Both the position numbers and the translations under genes were made by a program. The notes below the pieces were generated by a model. It did not search any database and was not told where the DNA came from. It saw nothing but the letters and a program-made list of their open reading frames with translations. Positions 18,128-28,700 of a stretch of 64,000 nucleotides of DNA are shown here, one piece after another. Each line of letters starts with the position of its first letter. The first letter of the stretch is position 1. This DNA is from Clostridiaceae bacterium DTU079 (GTDB lineage: Bacteria > Bacillota > Clostridia > Acetivibrionales > Acetivibrionaceae), in the NCBI GenBank assembly GCA_001512505.1, contig LFSC01000010.1, positions 21,116 to 85,115 on the forward strand, written 5' to 3'.

Positions 18128-18162
18128 AAAGCCCGTATAAAGTTATATCGGGCTTTTCTTTA
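18128..18162 (+). terminator. Terminator of the flagellar operon
   Basis: AAAGCCCG (18128-18135) pairs with CGGGCTTT (18149-18156), followed by TTCTTT. A second inverted repeat without T-tract (AACCGGC/GCCGGTT) is at 18036-18059. Confidence 0.8.
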
Positions 18163-18282
18163 TGCAGGAAACTCCATTCTATTTTATAGGTTAATGGAAT
18201 TTTATTGTTTTTTATTTCCCTAAAATAATTTAAGTTACACAGATAATTTAAATTACACTTCATTGATGTAAGAAAATATGGC

Positions 18283-18331
18283 GTATTTACAGGCTCTGTA
18301 CTTGTGAAGCATAAGCTTCTGGAATATTTTT
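18283..18331 (+). repeat. Solo arm of a dispersed inverted-repeat element
   Basis: This 49-bp stretch, starting GTATTTACAGGCTCTG and ending AATATTTTT, matches the reverse complement of 63742-63789 at about 84% by hand alignment. It seems to be a half-element of the MITE-like sequence at the right edge of the window. Confidence 0.6.
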
Positions 18332-18349
18332 CTTGACAACATATTAAAT

Positions 18350-18378
18350 GTGACAAATCAAAAGCTGTATGCTATAAT
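18350..18378 (+). promoter_or_regulatory. Sigma-A promoter of fabZ
   Basis: GTGACA (18350-18355), 17-bp spacer, TATAAT (18373-18378) with an extended -10 TGC. It lies 38 bp before the fabZ start. Confidence 0.7.
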
Positions 18379-18415
18379 ATATCCCGGTTGAATAAATTTG
18401 GAAAGAGGTGTGCAG

Positions 18416-18853
18416 ATGCTTACAAATATAGAAATTCAGAATATTATTCCTCATAGATATCCTTTTTTATTGATTGATAAAGTTATTGAAGTCGAACCGG
18501 GAAAGAGAGCGGTGGGAATTAAGAATGTTACGGCGAATGAGCCTTTCTTTCAGGGCCATTTTCCCAGCAATCCTATTATGCCAGGAGTTCTCATTGTAGA
18601 AGCTTTAGCACAAACTGCCTGTGTCGCAGGGCTGATGCTTGAAGAGAACAAAGGAAAGCTTGGTGTGTTTACAGGTATAGAATCTATGAAATTCAGAAGA
18701 CAGGTTGTTCCGGGTGACGTGTTAAAGCTGGAAGCTGAGTTTTTGGCGTTCAAAATGGGCATGGGAAAGGCTAAGGTTCTTGCTACTGTTGATGGAGAGG
18801 TAGCAGCAGAAGGAGAAATTAAATTTGCGATGATTGATCCGAATAAAAAGTAA
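18416..18853 (+). CDS. fabZ: 3-hydroxyacyl-ACP dehydratase FabZ
   Basis: A 145-residue hot-dog-fold enzyme that dehydrates beta-hydroxyacyl-ACP in type II fatty acid synthesis. The catalytic His is in [15 protein letters not shown] and the catalytic Glu in [24 protein letters not shown] is the N-terminal signature. An in-frame TTG at 18398 lies upstream of the agaggtg Shine-Dalgarno (18404-18410), so ATG 18416 is chosen. It stands alone between the flagellar operon and the convergent murC. Confidence 0.95.
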   Translation: MLTNIEIQNIIPHRYPFLLIDKVIEVEPGKRAVGIKNVTANEPFFQGHFPSNPIMPGVLIVEALAQTACVAGLMLEENKGKLGVFTGIESMKFRRQVVPGDVLKLEAEFLAFKMGMGKAKVLATVDGEVAAEGEIKFAMIDPNKK

Positions 18854-18933
18854 AAGAGACCTTTGCGAGATTTTTTTTGAACCTATCACTACGGTGTGTT
18901 GTAACAAGTATAATGTTGTGACAAGCATAAATT

Positions 18934-18975
18934 AAAGGATGGCGGATTTTCATATAATCAACCATCCTTCTTTGT
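18934..18975. terminator. Terminator between fabZ and murC
   Basis: AAAGGATGG (18934-18942) and CCATCCTT (18962-18969) pair, followed by TCTTTG on the plus strand. It sits between convergent genes and may serve both. Confidence 0.65.
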
Positions 18976-19003
18976 TTGAGTATAAGAGCAAATTTTCCGG
19001 CTC

Positions 19004-20413
19004 TTAACTCACTGCCGCTATTTGCTTTTCTTTAAGAAACGTTTCTCCAACCTTGTATATGTCACCGGCACCCATGGTAAGTATCAAGTCGCCGGGGGCT
19101 GCATTTTTCTTAAGGTAGTCAACAATTTTCTCAAAACTCGGCAAATATATGGCATCTTGTCCGTTCTGACTTATTTTCTCGACGAGGATACTGGAATGTA
19201 TTTCTCCAGTGTCTATTTCCCTGGCCGAATAGATATCGGCAATGATGATTTTATCGGCATCCGTGAATGCTTCAGAAAATTCGTTTAGCAGAAATTTTGT
19301 CCGGGTATATGTATGGGGCTGAAATATTGACCATATTCTTGTATAGTTTCCGTTACGTGCTGCTTTAAGTGTTGCTTTAATCTCTGAGGGATGATGGGCA
19401 TAATCGTCAACAACCTTGATATTATCCGCAATTCCCTTCAATTCAAAGCGTCTATGGGTTCCTGTAAAGTTTTCCAAACCGCTTTTTATGCTGTCAATAC
19501 TGCAACCCAAGGTATAACATGTGGCTATTGCAGCCAGGGAGTTACTTATGTTATGAATGCCCGGAACCCTAAGCCTTATATCCATTATTTTTTCATTGTT
19601 TCTTAGCACACTGAAGGAAGCACAACCGTCTTCGTTAAAGCTAATGTCCTTTGCTCTCCACATAGCATCTTCGGAATTAATACCGTAGGTGATCTTGTTG
19701 CAGCCGACTTTTTCCAGCAGGGAAGAAACGTTTTTGTCGTCTGCACATGCAACAACATACCCGTTTTCAGGGACAAGGGATATAAACTTTGAAAATGCAT
19801 TTTTGATATGCTCTATGTCTTTAAAGTAATCGAGATGGTCTGCTTCAATATTTAGGACAACGGCAAGATATGGGTGGAACTTTAAGAAGCTTTCCACATA
19901 TTCGCATGCCTCGGCAATAAAGTAGTCATTACCGCCAATTCTTGTGTTGCCTCCTATTGCATCCAGTTCACCGCCGATATGTATGGTTGGATCGAGAGCA
20001 GCCTCCATCATAATCATTGAAACCATTGATGTTGTAGTTGTTTTTCCGTGTGTGCCTGAAATGGCTATGCTGTATGGAAACTTTTTCATGATTTCACCCA
20101 GCAGGGTTGCCCTTTCCATGACTGGAATGCCCAAGTTTCCGGCTTTAACCAGCTCCGGATTATCGGCCTTCACAGCTGCTGTATAAATTATAAGTTCAGC
20201 ATTATTTATGTTTTCTTCACTGTGACCGATATATATTTTAATTCCTTTTTTTTCAAGCTTTGAAGTTATATCGGAAGACTTCATATCGGATCCGGATACG
20301 TTAAATCCGAGGTTTAAAAGGATTTCGGCCAATCCGCTCATGCTTATTCCGCCAATTCCGACAAAATGCACGTTCTTAATTTTTTTTGAATCCAAAAAAC
20401 TCAGCTGTTTCAA
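19004..20413 (-). CDS. murC: UDP-N-acetylmuramate--L-alanine ligase MurC
   Basis: A 469-residue cytoplasmic Mur ligase that adds L-alanine to UDP-MurNAc with ATP. Motifs: VHFVGIGGISMSGLAEIL (nucleotide-sugar binding), AISGTHGKTTTTSM (ATP P-loop), EACEYVESFL, NIEADHLDYF and DDYAHHPSEI. Length is normal. The frame extends to a GTG at 20422, but that codon overlaps the aaggag Shine-Dalgarno (minus strand, 20422-20427); TTG 20413 with spacing 8 is the better start, giving MKQLSFLDSKK. It is transcribed alone on the minus strand, divergent from purR. Confidence 0.95.
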   Translation of the reverse strand: MKQLSFLDSKKIKNVHFVGIGGISMSGLAEILLNLGFNVSGSDMKSSDITSKLEKKGIKIYIGHSEENINNAELIIYTAAVKADNPELVKAGNLGIPVMERATLLGEIMKKFPYSIAISGTHGKTTTTSMVSMIMMEAALDPTIHIGGELDAIGGNTRIGGNDYFIAEACEYVESFLKFHPYLAVVLNIEADHLDYFKDIEHIKNAFSKFISLVPENGYVVACADDKNVSSLLEKVGCNKITYGINSEDAMWRAKDISFNEDGCASFSVLRNNEKIMDIRLRVPGIHNISNSLAAIATCYTLGCSIDSIKSGLENFTGTHRRFELKGIADNIKVVDDYAHHPSEIKATLKAARNGNYTRIWSIFQPHTYTRTKFLLNEFSEAFTDADKIIIADIYSAREIDTGEIHSSILVEKISQNGQDAIYLPSFEKIVDYLKKNAAPGDLILTMGAGDIYKVGETFLKEKQIAAVS

Positions 20414-20827
20414 TATTAACACTCCTTAAATTTTATACTATATGTTTTTCGAAAAAGCATTGTATGTTCTATTTTATATAAAGTAACTTCGGTATTACGG
20501 TTTCAAAAGAAGTTTGAAGCATATACTGTCAGTTAAAACCAACTTTCTAGGTTTTGATTAATACAAAAACAAAAATCCAATTAATATTATATGTAAATTT
20601 TAGCACAATTATAAGCACTCGGCATAATTAATTATGAAATAAATGATAAAATATATCGAAGGGGTACATAATAGCTGAACAATTTAACTAATAATGCTTA
20701 AAATATTCGGAGACATATTGTATAATAATATTATATTTTTATTAAGGGGTTTTATATTAGTTGATTGATCGTCTATATACGTTGGCATCCGATTGGAAAT
20801 AGTATAAAACAAGCCCGGGGGGATAAG
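20414..20827. other. Divergent murC/purR intergenic region
   Basis: About 410 AT-rich bases with no gene. A TATAAT at 20721-20726, with only a weak -35 (TTAAAT, 20698), may drive purR. No riboswitch-like structure or paired PurBox sites were recognised. Confidence 0.3.
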
Positions 20828-21646
20828 ATGGAAAGATTTCACAGAAATGAAAGAATAGCAGTATTGCTGAAAACCATGTGCGATTCACCAGGAGAGACAT
20901 TTACACTGGGTAACTTTGCAGAGATGTTCGGATCTGCAAAGTCTACGATAAGTGAGGATATAGATATTGTTCAGAATTTGCTTGAAAAATTTGATTTGGG
21001 CTTTATTGAAAGTTTACCGGGCTCTGCAGGGGGAGTAAGATTTGTTCCTGGCTTTAGCAAGAATAAAACCAGGACTATTTTGGAAGCTCTGTGCCAGGAT
21101 TTATCAAATAGCCAAAGGATTCTTCCCGGGGGATATTTGTACATGCTCGATATTATTTATGACCCACGCAAAATTTCCGAAATAGGATATATTTTTGCGG
21201 GACACTTCTATAAAAGGGAAATTGATTGTGTTATCACAGTTGAGACTAAGGGTATACCCCTCGCTTTTTCAACGGCAAAGTATTTGGGAGTTCCGCTGGT
21301 CATAGCAAGGCATAACAGTGAAGCTACCGACGGGCCTTCTGTAAATATAAATTATGTATCCGGATCTTCAAAGAAAATACAAACCATGGTGCTTCCCATG
21401 AGAGCATTGAAAAGACAATCCAGGCTGCTATTTATAGACGACTTTATGAAAGGCGGGGGCACGGCCAGAGGAATAATTGAGCTTGCGAGGGAGTTTGAAT
21501 GTGAGGTCGCCGGTATCGGAGTTGTTATCGAAACTTTGGAGCCTTCTAAAAAGCTGGTGGAGGATTATGTCTCGCTTCTCACTTTGAACATTGTTAATGA
21601 AGAGGAAAGGATTATCGATGTTAAACCCGGGAAAGACTGGATTTGA
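20828..21646 (+). CDS. purR: Pur operon repressor PurR (PRPP-responsive)
   Basis: A 272-residue regulator with an N-terminal winged-helix domain (MERFHRNERIAVLLKTMCDS, then SAKSTISEDIDIVQ) fused to a phosphoribosyltransferase-fold domain with the PRPP loop LLFIDDFMKGGGTARGI. In Bacillus it represses purine synthesis genes and is relieved by PRPP. ATG 20828, behind cgggggga, is chosen over an upstream in-frame start at 20765 because the family begins at MxxFxRxERI. The order purR-spoVG-glmU-prs is the conserved Bacillus order with yabJ absent. The PRPP sensor lies three genes before the PRPP synthetase. Confidence 0.92.
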   Translation: MERFHRNERIAVLLKTMCDSPGETFTLGNFAEMFGSAKSTISEDIDIVQNLLEKFDLGFIESLPGSAGGVRFVPGFSKNKTRTILEALCQDLSNSQRILPGGYLYMLDIIYDPRKISEIGYIFAGHFYKREIDCVITVETKGIPLAFSTAKYLGVPLVIARHNSEATDGPSVNINYVSGSSKKIQTMVLPMRALKRQSRLLFIDDFMKGGGTARGIIELAREFECEVAGIGVVIETLEPSKKLVEDYVSLLTLNIVNEEERIIDVKPGKDWI

Positions 21647-21795
21647 CTTGAACAATTCAAGAAAAATGTGCGAATAAGATATATTTAGACAATATACGTT
21701 TGTTATGAATAATATGTTTATAATGAGAAATGCTATTTAAAGGTGGCATATTACGAAATATAAATTAGATAAAAATTAAAATAGTGAGAAAATAA

Positions 21796-21824
21796 GAAGG
21801 AAATTCGAAAATAATGACGAATAT
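21796..21824 (+). promoter_or_regulatory. Sigma-H promoter of spoVG
   Basis: GAAGGAAAT (21796-21804), an 11-nt spacer and GACGAATAT (21816-21824) match the sigma-H consensus RNAGGAWWW-N11/12-RNNGAATWW at every defined position. spoVG is the classical sigma-H gene of Bacillus, so motif and context agree. Confidence 0.8.
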
Positions 21825-21873
21825 AATAATAGTACATGATGAATACACAATTTACGGAAGGTGGTAACATCTT

Positions 21874-22170
21874 ATGGAAATTACCGATGTTCGTATCAGA
21901 AAAATTGACTCTGAAGGTAAAATGAAGGCTGTTGTTTCAGTAACCTTTGATAATGAATTTGTTGTTCATGATATAAAGGTTATTGAAAGTCAGAACGGTT
22001 TATTCATTGCTATGCCTAGCAGAAAAGCTCCGGATGGGGAATTTAGGGATATTGCTCATCCTATAAATGCCGAAACCAGGGGCAAGATCCAAAGTGCCAT
22101 TTTGGATAAATACGAGTCTATTTCTACAGCTGAAGTAGAAGAAACACAGAGTGAAAAAACAGAAGAATAA
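21874..22170 (+). CDS. spoVG: SpoVG, RNA-binding/septation regulator
   Basis: A 98-residue protein with the SpoVG signature [29 protein letters not shown] and [24 protein letters not shown]. SpoVG binds nucleic acids and influences asymmetric septation and other late-growth processes. The acidic C-terminal tail ([12 protein letters not shown]) is typical. The start follows gaaggtggt. Its promoter matches sigma-H, linking it to the onset of sporulation. Confidence 0.96.
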   Translation: MEITDVRIRKIDSEGKMKAVVSVTFDNEFVVHDIKVIESQNGLFIAMPSRKAPDGEFRDIAHPINAETRGKIQSAILDKYESISTAEVEETQSEKTEE

Positions 22171-22661
22171 TTAATTATTCAAAACAATAAATAGGTAATG
22201 TTTTATAAAGCTTTTGAATCGTGAAAAGTGGTGCATTGTTTATACCCGATGGTTATTCGTTAATTGCAGCCGGGTTGGATTATATACCGGTAAAGCTATG
22301 GTGAATATACCATGTCAGGGTAAGATGTTCTTCCTTGTATGTCATGACAATATTTTGTTTTGACGGTGACAGGGAGACCATAAAGTAATGCTTACTTTTG
22401 ACGATTTTTTATTGTTTTTACGGAGTATTTCTTTTAATTGTTGTTTATTTAAGGTTGAAAAGTTAATAAAAAAATGAGAAAATATATGTGGCTTAAATAT
22501 AAGTTATATTTGAAGCAATGTTTATAATATAATTTGATGAGATATTCACCAATGATAATTATACAATATTAGCTATAAAGATATGGACGGGGTAATATTA
22601 AAAGGTTGAGAACTCGCAAAATTTTTGATCTTTTTTATGGAGCTTAAGGAGGGAGAATATA
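22171..22661. other. Intergenic region spoVG-glmU
   Basis: About 490 bases with no supported gene and no clear terminator. TATAAT-like boxes occur at 22523 and 22528, but without a good -35. glmU must have its own promoter or be reached by read-through from spoVG. Confidence 0.3.
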
Positions 22662-24050
22662 ATGGAACATTTGATGGCAGTTATTCTTGCGGCCGGTGAA
22701 GGAAAGAGAATGAAATCAAAAAAGGCAAAGGTATTGCATGAAATATGCGGAATGCCTTTGGTTAAGTGGGTATATCAGTCGGTAAGAAAAGCAGGCATAG
22801 AGGATACGGTTATTGTTGTGGGACATAAAGCAGAAGATGTAAAGGAGAAGCTTGGGGACGAAATCCTTTATGCTTTTCAGGAAAAACAGTTGGGAACAGG
22901 CCATGCGGTAATGCAGGCACAGGATTATTTTGCAAATAAAGAGGGCTATGTAATGGTGTTGTATGGAGATACCCCTCTTGTTACTTCAGATACTATTTCG
23001 GATGCTATCCGTTTTCATAAGGAAAACAACAATTCTGCTACGGTTATTACTGCGGATCTTGATGATCCTACCGGATACGGAAGGATTGTAAGAAGCGGTG
23101 ACGGCAGTGTATTGAGAATTGTTGAACACAAAGATGCCAATGATGAAGAAAAAAGCATCAAAGAAGTCAATTCAGGAATGTATTGCTTCAATATTAGTGA
23201 CCTAAGGGAAGCCCTTAGTGAGCTTAACAATAACAACAGTCAGGGAGAGTACTATCTGACGGATACCATAGAAATATTATTAAAGAAGGGTAAAAACGTA
23301 AGAGCAATTAAGGTAAAGGACAGTGACGAAATATTAGGAATAAATGACAGAATACAGTTGGCAAAAGCAGGTGAAATAATTAGAAACAGAATTTTGCAAA
23401 GATTTATGGAGAACGGTGTGACAATTATTGATCCTGCTTCAACTTTTATTGATCAGGAAGCAGAAATCGGAATTGATACGATTATTTATCCTTCAACTAT
23501 TATTGAAGGTAATACAAAAATCGGAGAAGATTGTGTAATAGGTCCCGGAAGCAGGATTGTGAGTTGCGAAATAGCTGATGGGGTTGAGGTCAAAAACTCC
23601 GTTGTGCTGGAAAGCTCAATAGACAGTGGCACAAAAGTTGGACCTTTTGCATATATCCGTCCCGGAAGCAAAATCGGTAAGAATGTTAAAATCGGAGACT
23701 TTGTAGAGGTTAAAAAATCAATAATCGGAGATAAAACCAAGATATCGCACCTTACTTATGTGGGAGATGCGGAAATAGGCAAGGGAGTAAACCTTGGCTG
23801 TGGCGTTGTAGTGGTTAATTATGACGGAAAGAAAAAGAATAAAACAGTAGTAGGCGACAATTGCTTTGTGGGTTGTAACGTAAACCTGATATCTCCGGTG
23901 GAGATCAAAGACAATGCATATATAGCAGCCGGTTCGACCATTACCGATTTGGTACCGGAGAATTCTTTGGCTATTGCCAGAAGCAGGCAGGTTATAAAAG
24001 AAGATTGGGTTATAAAAAAGGGTATGTTGAATAAGGAAAAGAAAGATTAA
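22662..24050 (+). CDS. glmU: Bifunctional UDP-GlcNAc pyrophosphorylase / GlcN-1-P acetyltransferase GlmU
   Basis: A 462-residue cytoplasmic enzyme making UDP-GlcNAc, the substrate of MurA. Residues 1-230 form the uridylyltransferase domain with LAAGEGKRMKSKKAKVLHEI (Lys replaces the usual Thr of GxGTRM) and VLYGDTPLV. The C-terminal half is a left-handed beta-helix of hexapeptide repeats (IGEDCVIGPGSRI, IGKNVKIGDFVEVKKS), ending with the acetyltransferase segment VVNYDGKKKNKTVVGDNCF. The start follows aaggaggga. It is followed at 78 bp by prs, as in Bacillus. Confidence 0.97.
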   Translation: MEHLMAVILAAGEGKRMKSKKAKVLHEICGMPLVKWVYQSVRKAGIEDTVIVVGHKAEDVKEKLGDEILYAFQEKQLGTGHAVMQAQDYFANKEGYVMVLYGDTPLVTSDTISDAIRFHKENNNSATVITADLDDPTGYGRIVRSGDGSVLRIVEHKDANDEEKSIKEVNSGMYCFNISDLREALSELNNNNSQGEYYLTDTIEILLKKGKNVRAIKVKDSDEILGINDRIQLAKAGEIIRNRILQRFMENGVTIIDPASTFIDQEAEIGIDTIIYPSTIIEGNTKIGEDCVIGPGSRIVSCEIADGVEVKNSVVLESSIDSGTKVGPFAYIRPGSKIGKNVKIGDFVEVKKSIIGDKTKISHLTYVGDAEIGKGVNLGCGVVVVNYDGKKKNKTVVGDNCFVGCNVNLISPVEIKDNAYIAAGSTITDLVPENSLAIARSRQVIKEDWVIKKGMLNKEKKD

Positions 24051-24128
24051 TTTAAGAAAGATAATTGATTGTACAATATTAAATTTAACATAAAATTGAT
24101 AATAATTAAGTAAGAAGGGGAACATGAA

Positions 24129-25091
24129 ATGAATTTACATGGTAAGGATATTAAAATTTTTGCAGGAAACTCAAATATTGAGTTGGCTAAAGAAATTGCG
24201 AAAAAAATGGGACTTCCGCTGGGAATGGCTGAGGTAGGAAAGTTTAGCGACGGTGAATGTGCTATTAACATTAATGAGGTCGTCAGAGGATCGGATGTGT
24301 TTATAATTCAGTCTACCTGTCCACCTGTCAATGACAACCTTGTTGAACTTTTGATAATGATAGATGCAATGAAAAGGGCTTCGGCAGGAAGAATTACTGC
24401 AGTAATGCCGTATTTTGGATATGCAAGGCAGGACAGGAAAGCTAAAGCAAGGGATCCCATTTCAGCGAAGCTGGTAGCTAATCTGTTGACAACTGCCGGA
24501 GCGGACAGGGTACTTACAATGGATCTTCATGCACCCCAGTTGCAGGGATTCTTTGATATTCCATTGGACCATCTGCTCGGAGGTACAATTTTAGCTCATT
24601 ACTTTTTAGAAAAGTTTGAGGACACTTCCGATGTAGTTGTTGTATCGCCGGATGTCGGCAGTGTTTCAAGATCGAGAAAATTTGCCCAGAGGTTGGATGT
24701 TCCCCTGGCTATAATCGATAAGAGAAGACCCAAGGCCAATGTTTCGGAGATAATGAATATTATCGGGGATGTTAACAATAAGAGAGTAATACTGGTAGAT
24801 GACATAATTGATACGGGCGGTACGATTGTTAATGCTGCAAATGCTCTGGCTGAAATGGGGGCAAAAGAAGTGTACGCATGTTGTACCCATGGTCTTTTAT
24901 CAGGACCTGCAATAGAAAGAATTAAAAACTCTCAAATGAAAGAACTTATTACATTAAATACAATTCCATTGGATGAAAGCAAGAGAATAGATAAAATTGT
25001 TCCTCTTTCGGTAGCGAATGTATTTGCTGAAGCTATTGAAAGAATATACGGAGATATATCCATAAGTTCTCTCTTTACTCAAAAGGATTAA
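24129..25091 (+). CDS. prs: Ribose-phosphate pyrophosphokinase (PRPP synthetase)
   Basis: A 320-residue enzyme that makes PRPP from ribose 5-phosphate and ATP for purine, pyrimidine, His and Trp synthesis. Motifs: [20 protein letters not shown], the flexible-loop [21 protein letters not shown], the catalytic [15 protein letters not shown] and the PRPP-binding [18 protein letters not shown]. The Shine-Dalgarno is aagaagggg. It lies with glmU and pth in the conserved order. Confidence 0.97.
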   Translation: MNLHGKDIKIFAGNSNIELAKEIAKKMGLPLGMAEVGKFSDGECAININEVVRGSDVFIIQSTCPPVNDNLVELLIMIDAMKRASAGRITAVMPYFGYARQDRKAKARDPISAKLVANLLTTAGADRVLTMDLHAPQLQGFFDIPLDHLLGGTILAHYFLEKFEDTSDVVVVSPDVGSVSRSRKFAQRLDVPLAIIDKRRPKANVSEIMNIIGDVNNKRVILVDDIIDTGGTIVNAANALAEMGAKEVYACCTHGLLSGPAIERIKNSQMKELITLNTIPLDESKRIDKIVPLSVANVFAEAIERIYGDISISSLFTQKD

Positions 25092-25133
25092 TTGTTGCTT
25101 ATTAGCGGACAAGCATATATTTTTACATATTTG

Positions 25134-25156
25134 CCCCCTTAAATTCATTAAGGGGG
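25134..25156. terminator. Inverted repeat after prs
   Basis: CCCCCTTAA and TTAAGGGGG form a perfect 9-bp stem with a 5-nt loop. No T-tract follows on either side, so this may be a processing or weak terminator structure between prs and pth. Confidence 0.5.
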
Positions 25157-25192
25157 TAAATTAATAAGAAAAGGGTGATTTGTCTGGAGGAT

Positions 25193-25762
25193 TTGTTTAT
25201 AATAATAGGACTGGGCAATCCAGGTAAGAAATATGAAAATACAAGACATAACGTAGGTTTTGATACGGTTGAGCTTCTTTCAAGAAGGCACGGTATAACG
25301 ATTACCAAGCTTAAGCATAAAGCACTTTTAGGCGATGGGAAAATTTCGGGCAAGAGGGTAATTTTGGTCAAGCCCCAGACGTTTATGAACCTCAGCGGTG
25401 AGAGTGTCCGGGAAATACTTGAATGGTATAAAGTTCCCGTAAAAAATATTATAATAATATATGATGACATAGACCTGCCGGCGGGTAAACTTAGATTGAG
25501 GCCGAAGGGAAGTGCCGGGACCCATAACGGTATGAGGTCGGTAATATACCAGATTGAATCCGATGAGTTTCCCAGAATAAGGATCGGTGTCGGCGGACCT
25601 CCTGAAGGATGGGAGCTTGCTGACTATGTTTTAAGTAAGTTATCCGGTGAGGATAAAAAGAAGGTTGAGGAAGCAATCGTATATGCGGCGGATGCTGTTG
25701 AGGAAATAGTTAAATCGGGTATTGATGTGGCCATGAATAAATTTAACAGTTTAAAATTGTAG
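25193..25762 (+). CDS. pth: Peptidyl-tRNA hydrolase
   Basis: About 189 residues. Pth recycles peptidyl-tRNA released from stalled ribosomes; in Bacillus it is SpoVC, encoded between ctc and mfd. Visible motifs: IIIGLGNPGKKYENTRHNVG with the catalytic His in TRHN, KPQTFMNLSGESV and DDIDLPAGKLRLRPKGSAGT. The start is ambiguous: the frame begins at GTG 25175, while the family starts at MFIIIGLGNP, which implies TTG 25193; the ggagg at 25186-25190 is only 2 nt from that TTG. It is 22 bp before mfd. Confidence 0.92.
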   Translation: MFIIIGLGNPGKKYENTRHNVGFDTVELLSRRHGITITKLKHKALLGDGKISGKRVILVKPQTFMNLSGESVREILEWYKVPVKNIIIIYDDIDLPAGKLRLRPKGSAGTHNGMRSVIYQIESDEFPRIRIGVGGPPEGWELADYVLSKLSGEDKKKVEEAIVYAADAVEEIVKSGIDVAMNKFNSLKL

Positions 25763-25784
25763 CAAATTTTATGAGGTTATCAGG

Positions 25785-28700
25785 ATGGGTTATTTTGGAG
25801 ATAAACGGTTTTTAATAGATCCCCTTTTTGAATTAAAAGAATATAGCATTATACTGGAAGATATCAAAAGAGGAATGCCGGTTACGATTACGGGACCGTC
25901 GGAGTCCCAAAAAGCTCATCTGGCATATGCTCTCTGCAATCATCTTGGGAAAAAGGGTGTTTGCATTGCTTACAATGAAATTCAGGCCAGAAAGATGTAT
26001 GAGGATTTCTCCTGCTTTTTCGGAAAAGGCGCGGTGCTTTTTACATCGAGGGAGATAATGCTCCATGATGTGGATGCTAAAAGCTACGATTCGGTATATG
26101 AGAGAATCGAAGCCTTATACCGTATTGAAAGAGGGGATTACAGCTTCATAGTAACAAGTGCTGAGGCTTTGTGCCAGAAGCTTATTGAAAGGGAGCTTTT
26201 TGTTGGAAGCATCCTGAAGTTTTCCGTCGGTGACCGGATTGACTTGGAAAATACAATTCAAAAGCTTATATCAATAGGATATGAAAGAGAAACAACGGTT
26301 GAGGGTAAGAGTCAGTTTGCCGTCAGGGGAGGAATTATAGACATTTTCCCGGTAAACAGTGATTCGGCAGTCAGAATAGAGCTTTTTGATGATGAAATAG
26401 ACTCCATAAGAAGCTTTGATCTTTTAACTCAGAGATCCATCGAGAATGTGAAGGATGTAACGGTCTTGCCGGCAAGGGAGGTAATTTATCCGTATGAGCG
26501 CAGAGACTGCATTCTACAGAAAATATCCCGCGAGCTTGAAGAACAAATCAAAGGAGTAAAGAATCTTCACAGGGACAAGGTCACGGCGGTATCTGGCGCA
26601 AAGGACAGCAAAAGCTATATTGAAAAGCTTCAGGAAAGAATAAAATTCGATATTGAACGTTTTCAGCAGGAATACTATTTTGCAGGGATGGACAGATATA
26701 TTCCCTATATAATAGAAAATCCTTTTTCGATAATTGATTATATTGATTCCGATAATTTAATCTTTGTTGATGAACCTGTAAGATTCGAAAAAAGGATTGA
26801 AGGATTTCTTGAAGAAAGCCGTGAAATGTGCAAGGCTCTTTTTGAAAAGGGACAGCTTCTTGGGGGAAGCATTGAATTGTTTTTTGATTATGCCAAGCTC
26901 TCCGGGAAGTTGAATAATAGAAAAAATTTACTGTATTTAAGCACCCTGTCCGCTGACCAACGGCAATCGGACAACAGGAAAACAATAACATCCAAGCTTC
27001 TCAATTCATATCAGGGACATTTAGACCTTTTGATAGATGACATAAGACACTGGAAGGAAAAGCGTTCAAGAGTTGTTATACTTTCCGGTACCAAGGTTCG
27101 CGGAGAAATGCTGACAGAGGCCTTGGGAGACAGGAATATTGAGGCTGTTTTTTTGGAGGAGCCGAACCGTGATGTGGAGCCGGGGGAGGTAATAATAACT
27201 CACGGCACATTGCACACGGGCTTTGAATATCCTGATATCGGATTTGTAGTGGTAAGCGGTAAGGAGCTTTTCGGGCAGGACAAAAAAACAAGAAGGATCA
27301 AGCCCAATAAGAATAAGGGTCAGAAGATAAATGTATTTACCGATCTTAATGTAGGCGATTATGTCGTTCACCGGCTGCATGGAATCGGAAAGTACATAGG
27401 CATTGAACAACTGGTGGTTGAGAACGTTAAAAAGGATTACCTGAAGATTCAATATCAAGAGGGTGATTTTTTATACGTTCCTACAAACCAGATGGATTTG
27501 ATACAAAAATACATAGGCTCTGAAGGAAAAACGCCGAGGCTCAGCAAGCTTGGAGGAACCGATTGGGTAAAAACAAGAGCCAAGACCAAGGAAGCGTTGA
27601 TGGAGCTTGCCGGAGAGCTTATTAAGCTATATGCCGAAAGGGAAGCCGCAAGAGGGTATTCCTTTAGCAAGGATACAGTGTGGCAGAAGCAGTTTGAGGA
27701 TCTGTTTCCCTATCAGGAAACCGAAGACCAGCTTAGGTGTATTGAAGAGATAAAAGCGGATATGGAATCCTCAAAACCAATGGATAGGCTTTTGTGCGGA
27801 GATGTGGGCTTTGGAAAAACCGAAGTGGCCATAAGAGCGATGTTTAAGGCGGTAATGGACGGAAAACAGGTGGCATATCTCGTTCCCACGACGGTTTTGG
27901 CTCAGCAGCATTACAACAACTTCAAGGAAAGAATGAAGGATTTCCCGGTTACTGTTGAGATGATCAGCCGATTTAGAACAAAGGCGGAACAAAACAAGAT
28001 ATTAAAGGATGTTAAGGCAGGTGTGGTGGATATTATAGTCGGAACCCACCGGCTGCTTCAAAAGGATGTCGTTTTCAAGGATCTGGGGCTTTTGGTTATA
28101 GATGAAGAGCAGCGGTTTGGAGTAAAGCATAAGGAAAGAATCAAGAAAATCAAGTCAAATGTGGATGTTTTAACTTTTACCGCGACACCGATTCCAAGGA
28201 CACTTCACATGTCTCTCACAGGAATCAGGGATATAAGCACCATTGAAGATCCTCCGGAGGAAAGATACCCTGTTCAGACTTATGTTATGGAGTATAATCC
28301 GGAGGTTATAAAAGATGCAATAAACAGGGAAATAAGCAGAGGGGGACAGGTCTTCTATCTTTACAACAGGGTCAGGTCCATAGATATGAAGGCCATTACG
28401 GTAAACAATCTGGTTCCCGATGCCAGGGTAGGTATAGCCCATGGACAGATGAGTGAAACGGAGCTTGAGAACGTGATGTTCCGGTTTATCAATGGGGAAT
28501 ATGATGTTCTTGTTTGTACTACAATAATTGAATCCGGTCTTGATATGCCCAATGTAAACACTATTATAGTTGAAAATGCTGATGCAATGGGGCTTGCACA
28601 GCTTTACCAGCTGAGGGGCAGGGTAGGACGTTCCAACAGGCTTGCCTACGCATATATAACCTACAAGAAGGACAAGGTACTCTCGGAGATTGCAGAGAAA

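Noticed and set aside
22171..22661. A riboswitch or small RNA in the long spoVG-glmU gap
   Set aside because: No conserved riboswitch core, strong hairpin or terminator could be recognised by eye.
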